Positions 48,141-56,794 of a DNA stretch of 64,000 nt are shown here, piece after piece. The notes beneath the pieces were generated by a model, which saw only the letters and a list, made by a program, of their open reading frames with translations, did no database searches and had not been told where the DNA came from. Position 1 is the stretch's first letter; the number at the start of each line of letters is the position of its first letter. This DNA comes from Paenibacillus sp. Marseille-Q4541 (GTDB lineage Bacteria > Bacillota > Bacilli > Paenibacillales > Paenibacillaceae). The DNA is taken from the NCBI RefSeq assembly GCF_018310695.1, contig NZ_JAGXCY010000006.1, positions 153,862 to 217,861 on the forward strand, given 5' to 3'. The translations under genes and the position numbers were made by a program.

Positions 48141-48176
48141 TAGTTTTTTATAGAGGGAGTTCGCGAACCTCTCCCA
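48141..48176 (-). ncRNA. preQ1-I riboswitch aptamer
   Basis: On the minus strand GAGAGGTTC is followed by GAACTCCCTCTATAAAAAAC, matching the class I preQ1 aptamer: first stem AGAGG/CCTCT, short loop, and the A-rich tail that folds back as a pseudoknot. It precedes queCDEF, its standard partner. Binding preQ1 would reduce expression of the operon, giving feedback control. Confidence 0.92.
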
Positions 48177-48338
48177 TGGAAACGGAATGTTCCGCATGAT
48201 GATCCATGGATTTATATTTGTAGTTGTGGGAATCAATTTCATTACAATTGATTAAGGGTAACAATTATATTTCAATAAAGACGCCTGTTTAGCGTTCTCG
48301 TAGTATTATAGCAGAAAATAAGCACAATAGAAGTCCTT

Positions 48339-49043
48339 TTAGTTAATCAGCACATTTCCAAAAGGTAGCACTTCACGCAAGATCCGCTTAAATAGCCCCT
48401 CGTCATTGATGTCATTCTCGAGTCTCCGGTTTTCTCGGCCCGCTTGAAATAGAACTTTGCCATGCCCTGTCATCTTCCAATGATAGTTCATATGCTGACT
48501 CGCTAAATGGTTCCCGTATACGGTAAGTTCTAGGTTTGCATTTTCAGGATACGCGATGACACTGCCTGCATCTACATAGAGTGGAGCTGTGGGATGAAGT
48601 TCCTGTTCGCAGACCTGGCCTTGGGTGAGAATGCCGATAATTCCTGTGCCCGAAAATTTCATTTTGATGGCATCTCTTGTGATCAGCATGTTTTTGATCT
48701 TTAAAATTCGGGTCTGCATTTGAATTCCTTCACTGTAGAAAAACAAATGACGGAAATCGTAAAGTAAATCACTTTGCTCATCCAATTCGATTGCTTTCAT
48801 GCTAAAACCGGGGGGGAGGGCAGCGACAAACTGGCAAGGACCACTAATTTCGGATTGAATCAATTTATGCTTGCGATACATCCCCCTAATATTCATAAAA
48901 CGATCGTTTCTGCCTGTGCCTGCCCCTCGGTAAGCAACAATCTGCTGCGGATGAAGAACATGGATCTTGTCACCGTCTGTTAAAGAGAAGGTAACAGCTT
49001 GTCCTGTGGCAATGGAAACTTCGTGTCCCTGAGAAATTTGCAT
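48339..49043 (-). CDS. AIM24-family protein
   Basis: 234 residues, beta-rich, recognised as the AIM24 (TIGR00266) family. Typical parts are QIVAYRGAGTGRNDRF, LFFYSEGIQ, FSGTGIIGILTQGQV and LYVDAGSVIAYPENANLELTV. No signal peptide or membrane segment. Bacterial function is unknown; the family is widespread and often sits next to membrane proteins. It lies 47 bases after a coiled-coil membrane protein on the same strand, so they probably form an operon. Confidence 0.87.
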   Translation of the reverse strand: MQISQGHEVSIATGQAVTFSLTDGDKIHVLHPQQIVAYRGAGTGRNDRFMNIRGMYRKHKLIQSEISGPCQFVAALPPGFSMKAIELDEQSDLLYDFRHLFFYSEGIQMQTRILKIKNMLITRDAIKMKFSGTGIIGILTQGQVCEQELHPTAPLYVDAGSVIAYPENANLELTVYGNHLASQHMNYHWKMTGHGKVLFQAGRENRRLENDINDEGLFKRILREVLPFGNVLIN

Positions 49044-49090
49044 CTTTCGTCTTGTTCCTTTCTGTACTTAGAGAAACCACTACCATTTTA

Positions 49091-49528
49091 TTACATACGG
49101 GAATGTCTACGCATACGATAACGAATGACACGAATGAGTAGAAAATACAATACAATCAGTGAAATGGCGGTAATCACCATAACTGTAATTCGCTTTTGTG
49201 TCATCATCCGTTGTTCTTCGGCTTTTTGTAACTGACCGACCATGGTAGTAAGGTTTTCATTTTGTTCCATTAAATATTGATTTTGTGAGATTAACTCCTC
49301 ATTGCGAGCTTGGAAGGATTCGATGTTAGTTTTGGCATTGTTTAGTTCTGTCATCGTCTGTTCGTAGCTCTGCTGCAGCTTATTTACTTCCTCGGGCAGG
49401 TTCGTAAACTGCTCATAGCCGTTATATACGTTTTCCCAGAAACCGGCTTCTGCACGATGATCAGAAATGACCAGAAGCAGACTGTACATGACCACGGTCA
49501 TCAGCGAGAGCTGCCACTTTTTTTTCAT
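49091..49528 (-). CDS. Exported coiled-coil protein with C-terminal membrane anchor
   Basis: 145 residues. Signal peptide about 1-28 (ending in RAEAGF), a long coiled coil about 42-107 (NKLQQSYEQTMTELNNAKTN, then SQNQYLMEQNENLTTMVGQL), a transmembrane helix about 113-132, and a short basic cytoplasmic tail (RVIRYRMRRHSR). Not recognised. ATG 49528 follows AAGGTGGTGG. First gene of a likely operon with AIM24. Confidence 0.75.
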   Translation of the reverse strand: MKKKWQLSLMTVVMYSLLLVISDHRAEAGFWENVYNGYEQFTNLPEEVNKLQQSYEQTMTELNNAKTNIESFQARNEELISQNQYLMEQNENLTTMVGQLQKAEEQRMMTQKRITVMVITAISLIVLYFLLIRVIRYRMRRHSRM

Positions 49529-49805
49529 AGATCCACCACCTTATATATCATTAACCTCAATCTTCCTTTTTTTAGCAGGTAAAAGATTCACGTCAAAATA
49601 AAGAGAAATTTAGGGAATGCTGTTATTCTATACGAAAATATGATTTTAATTGTTTCACAAATTAAACATTTTTGTAGATCAGAGGAATTTTTAAAAATAA
49701 ATCCTTTTGATGTTTCAAGCTTGCCTTGAAAGGGTAATAGATAGAAAAAGGTCGCTATTGGGAAAGAGATTGTTGGTTTTATTTTTCTAAGGAGGACAAA
49801 TAGAA

Positions 49806-49952
49806 ATGGAAAGTAGAGTAGATAAAAAAGTGTACAAAACGATTCGAGTTACCGTTAATGGGAAACCGGTTGGTAATGCACTGGTTATGGACGGTATTAC
49901 CTATGCACCTATTAAGAAGGATAAAAGAAAACTTGGAATTAAGCGTCGTTAA
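49806..49952 (+). CDS. 48-residue basic protein resembling one stalk-domain unit
   Basis: ATG 49806, eleven bases after AAGGAGG, encodes 48 residues starting MESRVDKKVYKTIRVTVNGK. The core (VTVNGKPVGNALVMDGITYAPI) resembles the repeating beta motif of 'copper amine oxidase N-terminal' (stalk) domains, with a basic tail. No signal peptide. Two terminators follow at 49991-50030 and 50061-50088. Likely real given its site and terminators; function unknown. Confidence 0.65.
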   Translation: MESRVDKKVYKTIRVTVNGKPVGNALVMDGITYAPIKKDKRKLGIKRR

Positions 49953-49990
49953 TTCCTAAGTTTTGAACTGTATAGTAAGTGCAGAAACAG

Positions 49991-50030
49991 AATCGAAAAC
50001 GGGTAGTCATTCCCAGTGTTCGATTTTTTT
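49991..50030 (+). terminator. Terminator after the 48-residue protein gene
   Basis: AATCGAAAAC-GGG pairs with CCC-AGTGTTCGATT, followed by TTTTTT. Confidence 0.85.
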
Positions 50031-50060
50031 ATATGTGGAAAGAAATATGATTGAGAGGAA

Positions 50061-50088
50061 CACAAATCTTCGGGATTTGTGTTTTTTT
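50061..50088 (+). terminator. Second terminator hairpin
   Basis: CACAAATC pairs with GATTTGTG around a TTCGG loop, followed by TTTTTTT. Confidence 0.85.
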
Positions 50089-50155
50089 GTCGTATTGAGG
50101 CGAAATCAGTCGGATGACTTGTGTAAAGTCACAAAAATTTGTAATATTTTATGTA

Positions 50156-50169
50156 GGAACATATGTTCC
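50156..50169. promoter_or_regulatory. LexA (DinR)-like box
   Basis: GGAACATATGTTCC is a perfect palindrome and matches the Gram-positive SOS box CGAACRNRYGTTYC at 13 of 14 positions. It lies 67-80 bases before the unknown gene at 50236. No consensus promoter was identified around it. Confidence 0.5.
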
Positions 50170-50235
50170 CTGACAATCTGTTGTCTTTTTATCCTGTTAG
50201 TATTTAAATAAAGCATACTGAGGGGAGAGATGTTA

Positions 50236-50994
50236 GTGAGTTCAATACTGGATGTATTCTATACCTGGAACCGCGAAGCTATTCCCGTCTCTGGCGAAAA
50301 ATCACTGTTTTTGCTAATTGAATGGCGCAGTGGACCGCCTGCCAAGAGACAACTGAAAACACCACCCAAACTATTGTTTCGGGAAGTTGAATTGTTGATT
50401 AAACCCGAGGATGGCATAAGAATAAAGGCTGTTCATGGGGCAAGGGCGAAAGAATCAGACGTCGGATGGGTAATAGGACTCGGTAACGCATATAAAGGTA
50501 AAACAAAATCCCTTTTATTAGAATTTACAGCAGTCTCTCAATCGGCAGGTAAAAAACCAGCATGTTCCGCCTATTGGAGCGCACTAAAGACGAAGCAAGA
50601 GCAACGTGTGCTTTTGCGCAGAGAACAAATTAATCTCATTGTTTCTGCACATTTAGGAATGATTCGTAAGGAACCAGATCCTAGAGTTCAGAAATATGTG
50701 AAGCTAAGTCAAACGACAGCGATCATGAAACAAAGTCTTCGAGCATTTGAAAGAGGAAGAAGCGAGGAAGGTAGCGAAATTATTAAACGTCATACTGATG
50801 AATTACTGATTTTGGCAGTAAGATCCGGTGACTTGGAGTATTATCGTGAAGCCCACATTCTTAACCGTTTATGCTTATATTACGAGCAGACCCATGAGCA
50901 GTCCTGCTATGAACCTACTGACATGGAAGAAGATTCAAATCATCCTTTTCAGGCATCCTTTGATAATGATTATTACGAGAAAGAAGCAAAGTAA
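50236..50994 (+). CDS. Unknown 252-residue protein behind a LexA-like box
   Basis: Not recognised. GTG 50236 is eight bases after AGGGGAG; ATG 50230 in the same frame is too close to that site. The N-terminal half (ILDVFYTWNREAIPVSGEKS) looks like a beta-rich domain, the second half (about 125-215) is helical and Lys/Arg/Glu-rich (LLRREQINLIVSAHLGMIRK), and the C-terminus is acidic. No signal peptide or membrane segment. Same direction as the WYL regulator that starts 178 bases later. Confidence 0.7.
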   Translation: MSSILDVFYTWNREAIPVSGEKSLFLLIEWRSGPPAKRQLKTPPKLLFREVELLIKPEDGIRIKAVHGARAKESDVGWVIGLGNAYKGKTKSLLLEFTAVSQSAGKKPACSAYWSALKTKQEQRVLLRREQINLIVSAHLGMIRKEPDPRVQKYVKLSQTTAIMKQSLRAFERGRSEEGSEIIKRHTDELLILAVRSGDLEYYREAHILNRLCLYYEQTHEQSCYEPTDMEEDSNHPFQASFDNDYYEKEAK

Positions 50995-51171
50995 GCATAG
51001 AGATAGCCATGAAAGTCGTAGTAACCAGCAGTTGTCCGCAGCCTCCAGGTGTAGAACGGAAAATACATAATGAAAATAAGGGTAATGACCGATATAAGTC
51101 CAAAGTGCTATATAACAAAAGGAGCGATCATAGTTCTTATTAACTAAAGTGTTGTTATAGGGGGACATCGC

Positions 51172-52185
51172 ATGACAGAGCGGCTTATACGATTAATGCG
51201 CATCATTACCTTGGTTCAGGCAAAGCCTGGTATTTTAGCAAGAGAACTGGCCGAACGTTGTGAGACATCAGAACGAACGATATACCGTGATATGGATGCT
51301 CTAAGTGCGATGCACATACCGGTTGTGAACATGGGACACGGACGAGGATATCAGTTCATCAGTCGGTTTGCACTTTATCCACTGAATTGGTCGGAAGAAG
51401 AAACGGACGCTTTCGTGAAGCTGGCGGATATAATGGGGCAAGTAAAACCATTATTGCCTCCGGCTTTTGAAAGTGCCTATGAGAAGGTAATGGCAGCCAG
51501 TTTAAAGAAAAAAACAGAACGAGTCGAATGGGCAGAACAATTTGCAGAAGTGATACGGCTTGGAAAAGGAGAGGAAGATTGGCATGATGACAAGGATGAC
51601 AAAGTGTTTGTCACTATTGTACAAGCTTCTTTATCCCAAAATACCATTCAGGCAATCTATGATTCACCTATAGAAGGGATCGCTGGTTCCGTTAATATAG
51701 AACCATCTACGATAAAACTAACGATTGATCCTTATCATTTAGTACCAAAGGAACATCATTTTTATGTAATCGGATATTGTCATGATACGGAGCAGGTAGA
51801 GTCTTTCCGTATGAGTTGCTTTCGTGAGGCAGATGTATTACCACAAACCTTCCGTAGAGAACAGTTTTTACAGAATACATCGATGAAGGATACATGGTCA
51901 GTAACGCCGAGTGATGAACGGATTTCATTCAAAGTAAGATTTCATGCAGAAGTTGTGGAGAGAGTAAGGCGTAGTGAGCTGCTGGTAAAGCCCAAATATT
52001 CGTATGAACATAATGGGAATTTAGTGCTTGAAGTGACCGTGAATAACAGTCAGGAGTTTATGGATTGGCTTCTTCCATATGGACCTGCTGCCGAAATTCT
52101 CGAGCCCCCGCATTATCGAAATCAACTACGAGAGAGGCTCAAGACTTGGCTTTGTTTTTATCACGACTTGTATCAAAATCAATGA
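51172..52185 (+). CDS. HTH-WYL transcription regulator (YafY/DeoR type)
   Basis: 337 residues. N-terminal DeoR-like helix-turn-helix at about 1-60 (LARELAERCETSERTIYRDMDALSA), linker with GRGYQF, and a WYL domain about 150-230 (QAIYDSPIEG, then DPYHLVPKEHHFYVIGYCHD) with a WCX-type C-terminal region to 337. WYL domains sense nucleic acids or nucleotides in several characterised regulators. ATG 51172 follows GGGGGA. Convergent with the KapD-like exonuclease, eight bases apart. Target genes not evident. Confidence 0.92.
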   Translation: MTERLIRLMRIITLVQAKPGILARELAERCETSERTIYRDMDALSAMHIPVVNMGHGRGYQFISRFALYPLNWSEEETDAFVKLADIMGQVKPLLPPAFESAYEKVMAASLKKKTERVEWAEQFAEVIRLGKGEEDWHDDKDDKVFVTIVQASLSQNTIQAIYDSPIEGIAGSVNIEPSTIKLTIDPYHLVPKEHHFYVIGYCHDTEQVESFRMSCFREADVLPQTFRREQFLQNTSMKDTWSVTPSDERISFKVRFHAEVVERVRRSELLVKPKYSYEHNGNLVLEVTVNNSQEFMDWLLPYGPAAEILEPPHYRNQLRERLKTWLCFYHDLYQNQ

Positions 52186-52193
52186 AATTAAGG

Positions 52194-52865
52194 TTAGGAG
52201 TCCGAAGACCCGAGTAATTTAGCAAGATCTCCAAAGGGGTTATGTTTATCATCATCTCCGCTCGAATACACAAGTTTGGATTTGGTTCCTTCTTCTTCGG
52301 CTGCACTGTTCTCGGCAAGTTTCAATTGATCAAAATGATGAATAAATACTCTGGCCGTATTGATGGCGTCATCAAGGGCTCGGTGCTGGGTACCATCGAA
52401 TGGAATACCGCACAACGTTAGAGCCTGGCTAAGTCCGAGCTGGCGCGAACCACCTTCTTTGCGAAGGGTCCGTGAGATTTGTTTTTGGATATCATTATGG
52501 TTCATGATCCAGTCCACATTCATTTGATGTGTGCGACAGTGCGATAAAAATTTGCTTTTGTCGTCAGGTCCCCATGAACAGAGGAAATAGGAATCAGGCA
52601 GCCATTCAGTAAACTGCTGGACAGCTTCAGGGAATAAGGGGGCTGCATCAATATCTTTTTGCGAAATGCCCGTGAACTGGATCGTATCGGTGGACAAAAC
52701 GGATTTGTTAGAAGGTCGTACATAGGTATGAAATGATTCAATGATGCCGAGGTTTCCTTGTTCATCTACAGGGGAAACCTTCACAGCGCCGATATCGATA
52801 ATCTCGGAAGAATACCGAGTACTTCGGCTTACGGTAAATTCAAGATCATAGATAATATAATTCAT
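52194..52865 (-). CDS. kapD: DEDDh 3'-5' exonuclease, KapD-like
   Basis: 223 residues. DEDDh exonuclease: Asp7 and Glu9 in IIYDLE, the middle Asp in SWGPDDKSKF, and the HRALDDAINTARVF motif supplying the last His and Asp near residue 160. This resembles KapD, described in Bacillus as an inhibitor of the KinA pathway to sporulation; the acidic tail of about 35 residues is extra. ATG 52865 follows AAAGGAG. Substrate nucleic acid unknown. Confidence 0.85.
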   Translation of the reverse strand: MNYIIYDLEFTVSRSTRYSSEIIDIGAVKVSPVDEQGNLGIIESFHTYVRPSNKSVLSTDTIQFTGISQKDIDAAPLFPEAVQQFTEWLPDSYFLCSWGPDDKSKFLSHCRTHQMNVDWIMNHNDIQKQISRTLRKEGGSRQLGLSQALTLCGIPFDGTQHRALDDAINTARVFIHHFDQLKLAENSAAEEEGTKSKLVYSSGDDDKHNPFGDLAKLLGSSDS

Positions 52866-53156
52866 GACCGTTAGCTCCTTTCTCTTTTTTTATTTAGAAG
52901 TTATGAAGTTACACTTACTATAGCTAGATACCGACTCATCAGTTCTATGAGTACTATTTTACCTGTTAGATGCAAGGCTGTCAGCGTATTTTCTATCTCT
53001 TTCTTGGCGAAAATGATAGATACATTAAAAACGATGAATTTGAAAGTAAATATAGACAAACAAAACCGTTTTGATCTATATTTACTTTTAATTGAAGCAA
53101 CCAAAGTTATTATGAAATTAATTTAGTTACATGAATCTTTAGAAAAAATGTGAAAT
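52866..53156. other. Intergenic region with nested palindrome
   Basis: Between kapD-like and the T-box leader; no gene seen. It holds the 46-base nested inverted repeat at 53043-53088 and otherwise AT-rich sequence. Confidence 0.6.
53043..53088. repeat. Nested inverted repeat upstream of the proS T-box
   Basis: AAAGTAAATATAGA at 53043-53056 is exactly complementary to 53075-53088. The 18-base loop itself contains CAAAAC and GTTTTG as an inner palindrome. It is not followed by a proper T-run. Function unknown. Confidence 0.8.
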
Positions 53157-53416
53157 GCGATGATCAAGGACACAGTATAGGATAACAGCAAATTTCATCA
53201 GAGAATGAGATCCGGTAGGCTGAAAGATCTCTGAAATTTGAACTTATACTCCTACCTTGTAGCTGCAAGCGGGTCTTATTCAGATTTCGTTTGCCGGATG
53301 AAGGCACGTTACGCCGGAGAGATGACCAGTCATTTGTAATGGAAAGTAAACAAAGAATGGTCTGAATAAGGGTGGTACCACGACATTTTCGTCCCTTGAC
53401 GAAAGTGTCTTTTTTG
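53157..53416 (+). promoter_or_regulatory. T-box leader of proS (tRNA-Pro)
   Basis: The T-box sequence AAGGGTGGTACCACG is at 53368-53382, followed by a terminator (GACATTTTCGTC pairing with GACGAAAGTGTC at 53382-53408, then TTTTTT). A long stem I with AGAGAATGAGATCC lies upstream. CCT followed by A near 53250-53254 is a fitting proline specifier codon. Uncharged tRNA-Pro would favour antitermination. The TGGT in the T-box matches a tRNA ending ACCA. Confidence 0.93.
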
Positions 53417-53445
53417 CGTTGATACGAAATAGGGAGGGAACAATC

Positions 53446-55197
53446 TTGCGTCAGAGCAAATTATTTATTCCAACACTGAGAGAAGCGCCAGCTGAGGCGG
53501 AAGCACGGAGTCACCAAATCTTGTTACGATCTGGTATGATTCGGCAAACCGCATCGGGCGTATACAGTTTTTTGCCACTTGGAAGGCGGGTACTTCATAA
53601 AATAGAGCAGATTGTTAGAGAAGAAATGGATGCAATTATGGCTCAGGAAACGTTGCTGCCATCGCTGCAACCGACGGAGCTGTGGAAAGAATCAGGCAGA
53701 GATAGTGATTATGGACCGGAACTGATGAGACTTTCTGATCGTCATGATCGATCTTTTGCTCTAGGACCAACTCACGAAGAAGTTATAACAGCACTCGTTC
53801 GCGATGAAGTTCATAGTTATCGTCAGCTGCCTTTGACCTTATATCAGATCAGTACAAAGTTTCGGGACGAACGCAGACCCCGTTTTGGTGTATTGCGCGG
53901 TAGAGAGTTTTTGATGAAAGATGCATATTCATTTTCTACTAACTGGGAGGAACTAGATCGGGTATATGAAGATATGGTTCAGGCTTACACGCGTATCTTT
54001 ACTCGGGTAGGACTTCGTTTTACGAAAGTGGAAGCAGATGCTGGTACCATTGGCGGGAGTGGTGAAACCCATGAATTTATGGCGCTCGCAGCGATTGGAG
54101 AAGATACGATCGTGACTTGTACGAGCTGTAATTATGCAGCTAATTTGGAGAAAGCCATCTATAAAATCCCGGAAGAGGTTAAAGATGCTCATCTGCTTAC
54201 GGAAGAGTCAGTATCTCAGAAAGTGAAAGTTCATACACCAGACATGAAGACGATCCAGCAAGTCGCTTCTTTTTTGGAGAAAGAACCGAAGGATATAATC
54301 AAAACCCTTTTGTATGAGGCGGATGGAGTTCCTGTTGCTGTACTTGTTCGTGGTGATCATGATGTGAATGAGATTAAATTACAACATGCACTTGGGGCTA
54401 AACAGGTGGAAATGTTAGATCAGGAGAAAAGCAAGCATCTTCAGCTTCCAGTCGGGTACCTAGGACCCTATAATCTATCTATGAAAGTGATAGCGGACCA
54501 TGCGGTGATTACGATGGAGAGTGGGGTTACTGGAGCTAACGAAAAGGATCAACACTATACTGAGGTGAAGCCTGGCCTAGATTTTACGTGGGATATAGCT
54601 GCTGATGTTCGTAACGCTGCAGAGGGAGATCAGTGTCCTTCGTGCAGCTCTGCACTTGCTTTTGATCGGGGAATTGAAGTAGGTCATGTGTTTAAACTCG
54701 GAACCAAATACAGTGATGCAATGGGAGCTACGTTCTTAAGTCAGGAAGGTACTCCTCAAAAACCAATCATGGGTTGTTACGGCATTGGAATCTCTCGCTT
54801 ACTCGGAACGATTGCTGAGCAATATGCAGTAGATAGTACGATGAACTGGCCTGCTGCTATTGCGCCCTATCATGTGCATCTAATTCCAATCTCTGTGAAG
54901 GACGAAACGCAAATGCAACTCGTTCAAGAGTTGGAACGTTCCCTCACTGCTCTAGGGCTGGAAGTGTTAGTAGATGACCGCAATGAACGCCCAGGCGTCA
55001 AATTTAAAGATGCTGATCTACTAGGATTGCCTATGCGTGTCATTGTAGGAAAAGATGCGGCAGACAGACAAGTGGAGTGCAGATTAACTGGGGATTCCCA
55101 AGTTGTAGATGACGCGGGTAAGTCCATTTCTGAGCGCTTGTCTATTGAAGAAGTGCTTCATGTGGCTAAGCATCAAATTTTACCAAAATTACGCTAG
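53446..55197 (+). CDS. proS: Prolyl-tRNA synthetase (bacterial type with editing domain)
   Basis: Charges tRNA-Pro with proline. 583 residues from TTG 53446 (MRQSKLFIPTLREAPAEAEA), seven bases after AGGGAGGG; the upstream frame from 53419 overlaps the terminator. Class II core motifs include FRDERRPRFGVLRGREFLMKD region and GCYGIGISRL; the INS editing domain lies between about residues 225 and 390 (VLVRGDHDVNEIKLQHALGA); the anticodon-binding domain follows about 470-583. Controlled by the T-box leader just upstream. Confidence 0.97.
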   Translation: MRQSKLFIPTLREAPAEAEARSHQILLRSGMIRQTASGVYSFLPLGRRVLHKIEQIVREEMDAIMAQETLLPSLQPTELWKESGRDSDYGPELMRLSDRHDRSFALGPTHEEVITALVRDEVHSYRQLPLTLYQISTKFRDERRPRFGVLRGREFLMKDAYSFSTNWEELDRVYEDMVQAYTRIFTRVGLRFTKVEADAGTIGGSGETHEFMALAAIGEDTIVTCTSCNYAANLEKAIYKIPEEVKDAHLLTEESVSQKVKVHTPDMKTIQQVASFLEKEPKDIIKTLLYEADGVPVAVLVRGDHDVNEIKLQHALGAKQVEMLDQEKSKHLQLPVGYLGPYNLSMKVIADHAVITMESGVTGANEKDQHYTEVKPGLDFTWDIAADVRNAAEGDQCPSCSSALAFDRGIEVGHVFKLGTKYSDAMGATFLSQEGTPQKPIMGCYGIGISRLLGTIAEQYAVDSTMNWPAAIAPYHVHLIPISVKDETQMQLVQELERSLTALGLEVLVDDRNERPGVKFKDADLLGLPMRVIVGKDAADRQVECRLTGDSQVVDDAGKSISERLSIEEVLHVAKHQILPKLR

Positions 55198-55540
55198 TCA
55201 AAATGTGTAATATACTATATTCTAGTAAAAAAGGGTTTGACCTCAGCATATGAACGAATTGTCCTAAAGCATAGGGCCTTGATTTTAATCAAGGCCCTTT
55301 TTTGTGTTTTTTTATAGGACATTGAGGATCCGTTGGACCAAGAGGAGGTTATTTTTTGGGGGAACATTAGGGGGTGTGACGAATATAGACAGGAATTCAT
55401 CACTTTCAAACATTAAGGTAAATTATGTATAATAATACGTTAAAAGGATGAAGAGGGTAGACCGATAACAGAGTAGAGAAAGTACATATTTAAGTAAGTA
55501 TGCAATACAGAAAAAAACTTAAGATTATAGGAGTGAAAAA
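55198..55540. other. Intergenic region with proS terminator
   Basis: 343 bases. Holds the proS terminator at 55273-55305; the rest (55306-55540) is AT-rich with no gene or clear motif, and supplies the promoter of the SLH gene. Confidence 0.7.
55273..55305 (+). terminator. Terminator of proS
   Basis: AGGGCCTTGATT pairs with AATCAAGGCCCT, followed by TTTTTTG. Confidence 0.9.
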
Positions 55541-56794
55541 ATGAAGAAAATTACTAGGTTTGTTTTAGCTACAGTTATTTTATTTGGGGCAACAGCATTG
55601 CCTCTGGAATCCAAAGCTGCGGGATCTGTACAATTCAAGGATGTGCCTTCCAGTCACTGGGCTAAAAGTGCAATTGATGCGGCCGTCCAGAAGGGATATT
55701 TCAAAGGATATTCAGATGGAACATTCCGTCCGAATGCAACGATTACAAGAGCAGAGTTTGCGGCACTTTTAAGTCGTTTGTCCAAAAATGAAGTGAAGGA
55801 GAATCAAGGAGAGTTTCAAGATGTAAAGGGACATTGGGCTGAGTCCTCTATTAAGCAAGCGGTAGGAATGGGATTCATTAGCACGAAGGATTACTCAAGT
55901 GAGTTTCAACCTGGAAAAGCTCTTACCAGAAGAGAGATGGCGAAATGGATGGCATCTGGATTGTCAGCGAATGATGCGGATTACAAAAAAGCTTTGGCTG
56001 ATACAAGTACAGAATCTACTTTGGTTCCGGTAGCCGAATTTTACAAAGGAGGGTTATCGAAAACGGATTATCCTTATGTGTCTGTTGCACTAGGAACCGG
56101 CTTAATGGCTGGCTATCCCGATGGAACGTTCGGTCCCAGTAAAACGACCACGAGAGCCGAAACTGCAGTGATCTTATCTCGGTTGGATAGCGTTCAAGTG
56201 AAGAAGGCTGATAGTTTTAAAGATTTAAATGAGATGAGAGAAGTGGGACTAACAGGTACCAATTTAACTTCAGCTACTCCTTTTGTATATGCCAAACTCT
56301 ATAATTCTTCTGAACTTGCAAGCTTTGATCGAGTAATTAATAAAGAATTTAATCTAAAAAATGGCTTAGGAACTATGAAGGTACATCGCATGATTATTGC
56401 CGATGCCACATCTTCGAAAACAGTTAGAAATTTATATGGGAAAATTTTTATTGATGAGGAATATAATAGACCCATTGATTCTGACCGATATGAGGTTTTT
56501 GTAGAGGCAACAGTAATTCCAAGTGGGGATAATTTGAAAAATCTAGCGTTTTATAATTCTACTGGAAGTAGACTGACAAGTGGTAATAACTTTGAAAGTG
56601 GGACAATTAAGAAGTATGGAATAATCAACTTGCCACATACAGAGTATGTTACATCAGGTTTTTTTACAAAAGGAGTAGAAAGAAGATTTTGGATGAATTC
56701 ATCTATAAATAGAAGCTGGGTGGAGTCAATTACTGAAAATGGGGGAAGGTTTTCTGCTGGGAAAGAAGCTACCTCATTTTATATTCCTAAATGA
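55541..56794 (+). CDS. Secreted protein with three SLH domains
   Basis: 417 residues. Signal peptide about 1-26 (cleavage after SKA). Three S-layer homology domains follow: about 31-78 (SHWAKSAIDAAVQKGYFKGY), about 87-140 (GHWAESSIKQAVGMGF) and about 168-215 (VALGTGLMAGYPDGTFGP). They bind pyruvylated wall polysaccharide. The C-terminal 200 residues are a beta-rich domain of unknown function. ATG follows a weak TAGGAG. Its TGA overlaps the ATG of the next gene, so the wall-anchored protein and the large secreted protein are made together and probably interact. Confidence 0.88.
   Translation: MKKITRFVLATVILFGATALPLESKAAGSVQFKDVPSSHWAKSAIDAAVQKGYFKGYSDGTFRPNATITRAEFAALLSRLSKNEVKENQGEFQDVKGHWAESSIKQAVGMGFISTKDYSSEFQPGKALTRREMAKWMASGLSANDADYKKALADTSTESTLVPVAEFYKGGLSKTDYPYVSVALGTGLMAGYPDGTFGPSKTTTRAETAVILSRLDSVQVKKADSFKDLNEMREVGLTGTNLTSATPFVYAKLYNSSELASFDRVINKEFNLKNGLGTMKVHRMIIADATSSKTVRNLYGKIFIDEEYNRPIDSDRYEVFVEATVIPSGDNLKNLAFYNSTGSRLTSGNNFESGTIKKYGIINLPHTEYVTSGFFTKGVERRFWMNSSINRSWVESITENGGRFSAGKEATSFYIPK

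Larger units (their letters stand above)
47895..48338 (-). other. queC leader region with riboswitch and two terminator hairpins
   Basis: 444 bases. In minus-strand order: promoter side, preQ1-I aptamer (48141-48176), first terminator hairpin (48056-48102), second terminator hairpin (47990-48020), a short AACACG/CGTGTT hairpin near 47927-47948, then the queC ribosome site. No protein gene seen. Confidence 0.8.

Noticed and set aside
49963..50211. 82-codon plus-strand frame
   Set aside because: It runs through two clear terminators and the LexA-like box and has no ribosome site.
52901..53104. 67-codon minus-strand frame
   Set aside because: It crosses the nested palindrome, is low-complexity and AT-rich, and lacks a ribosome site.
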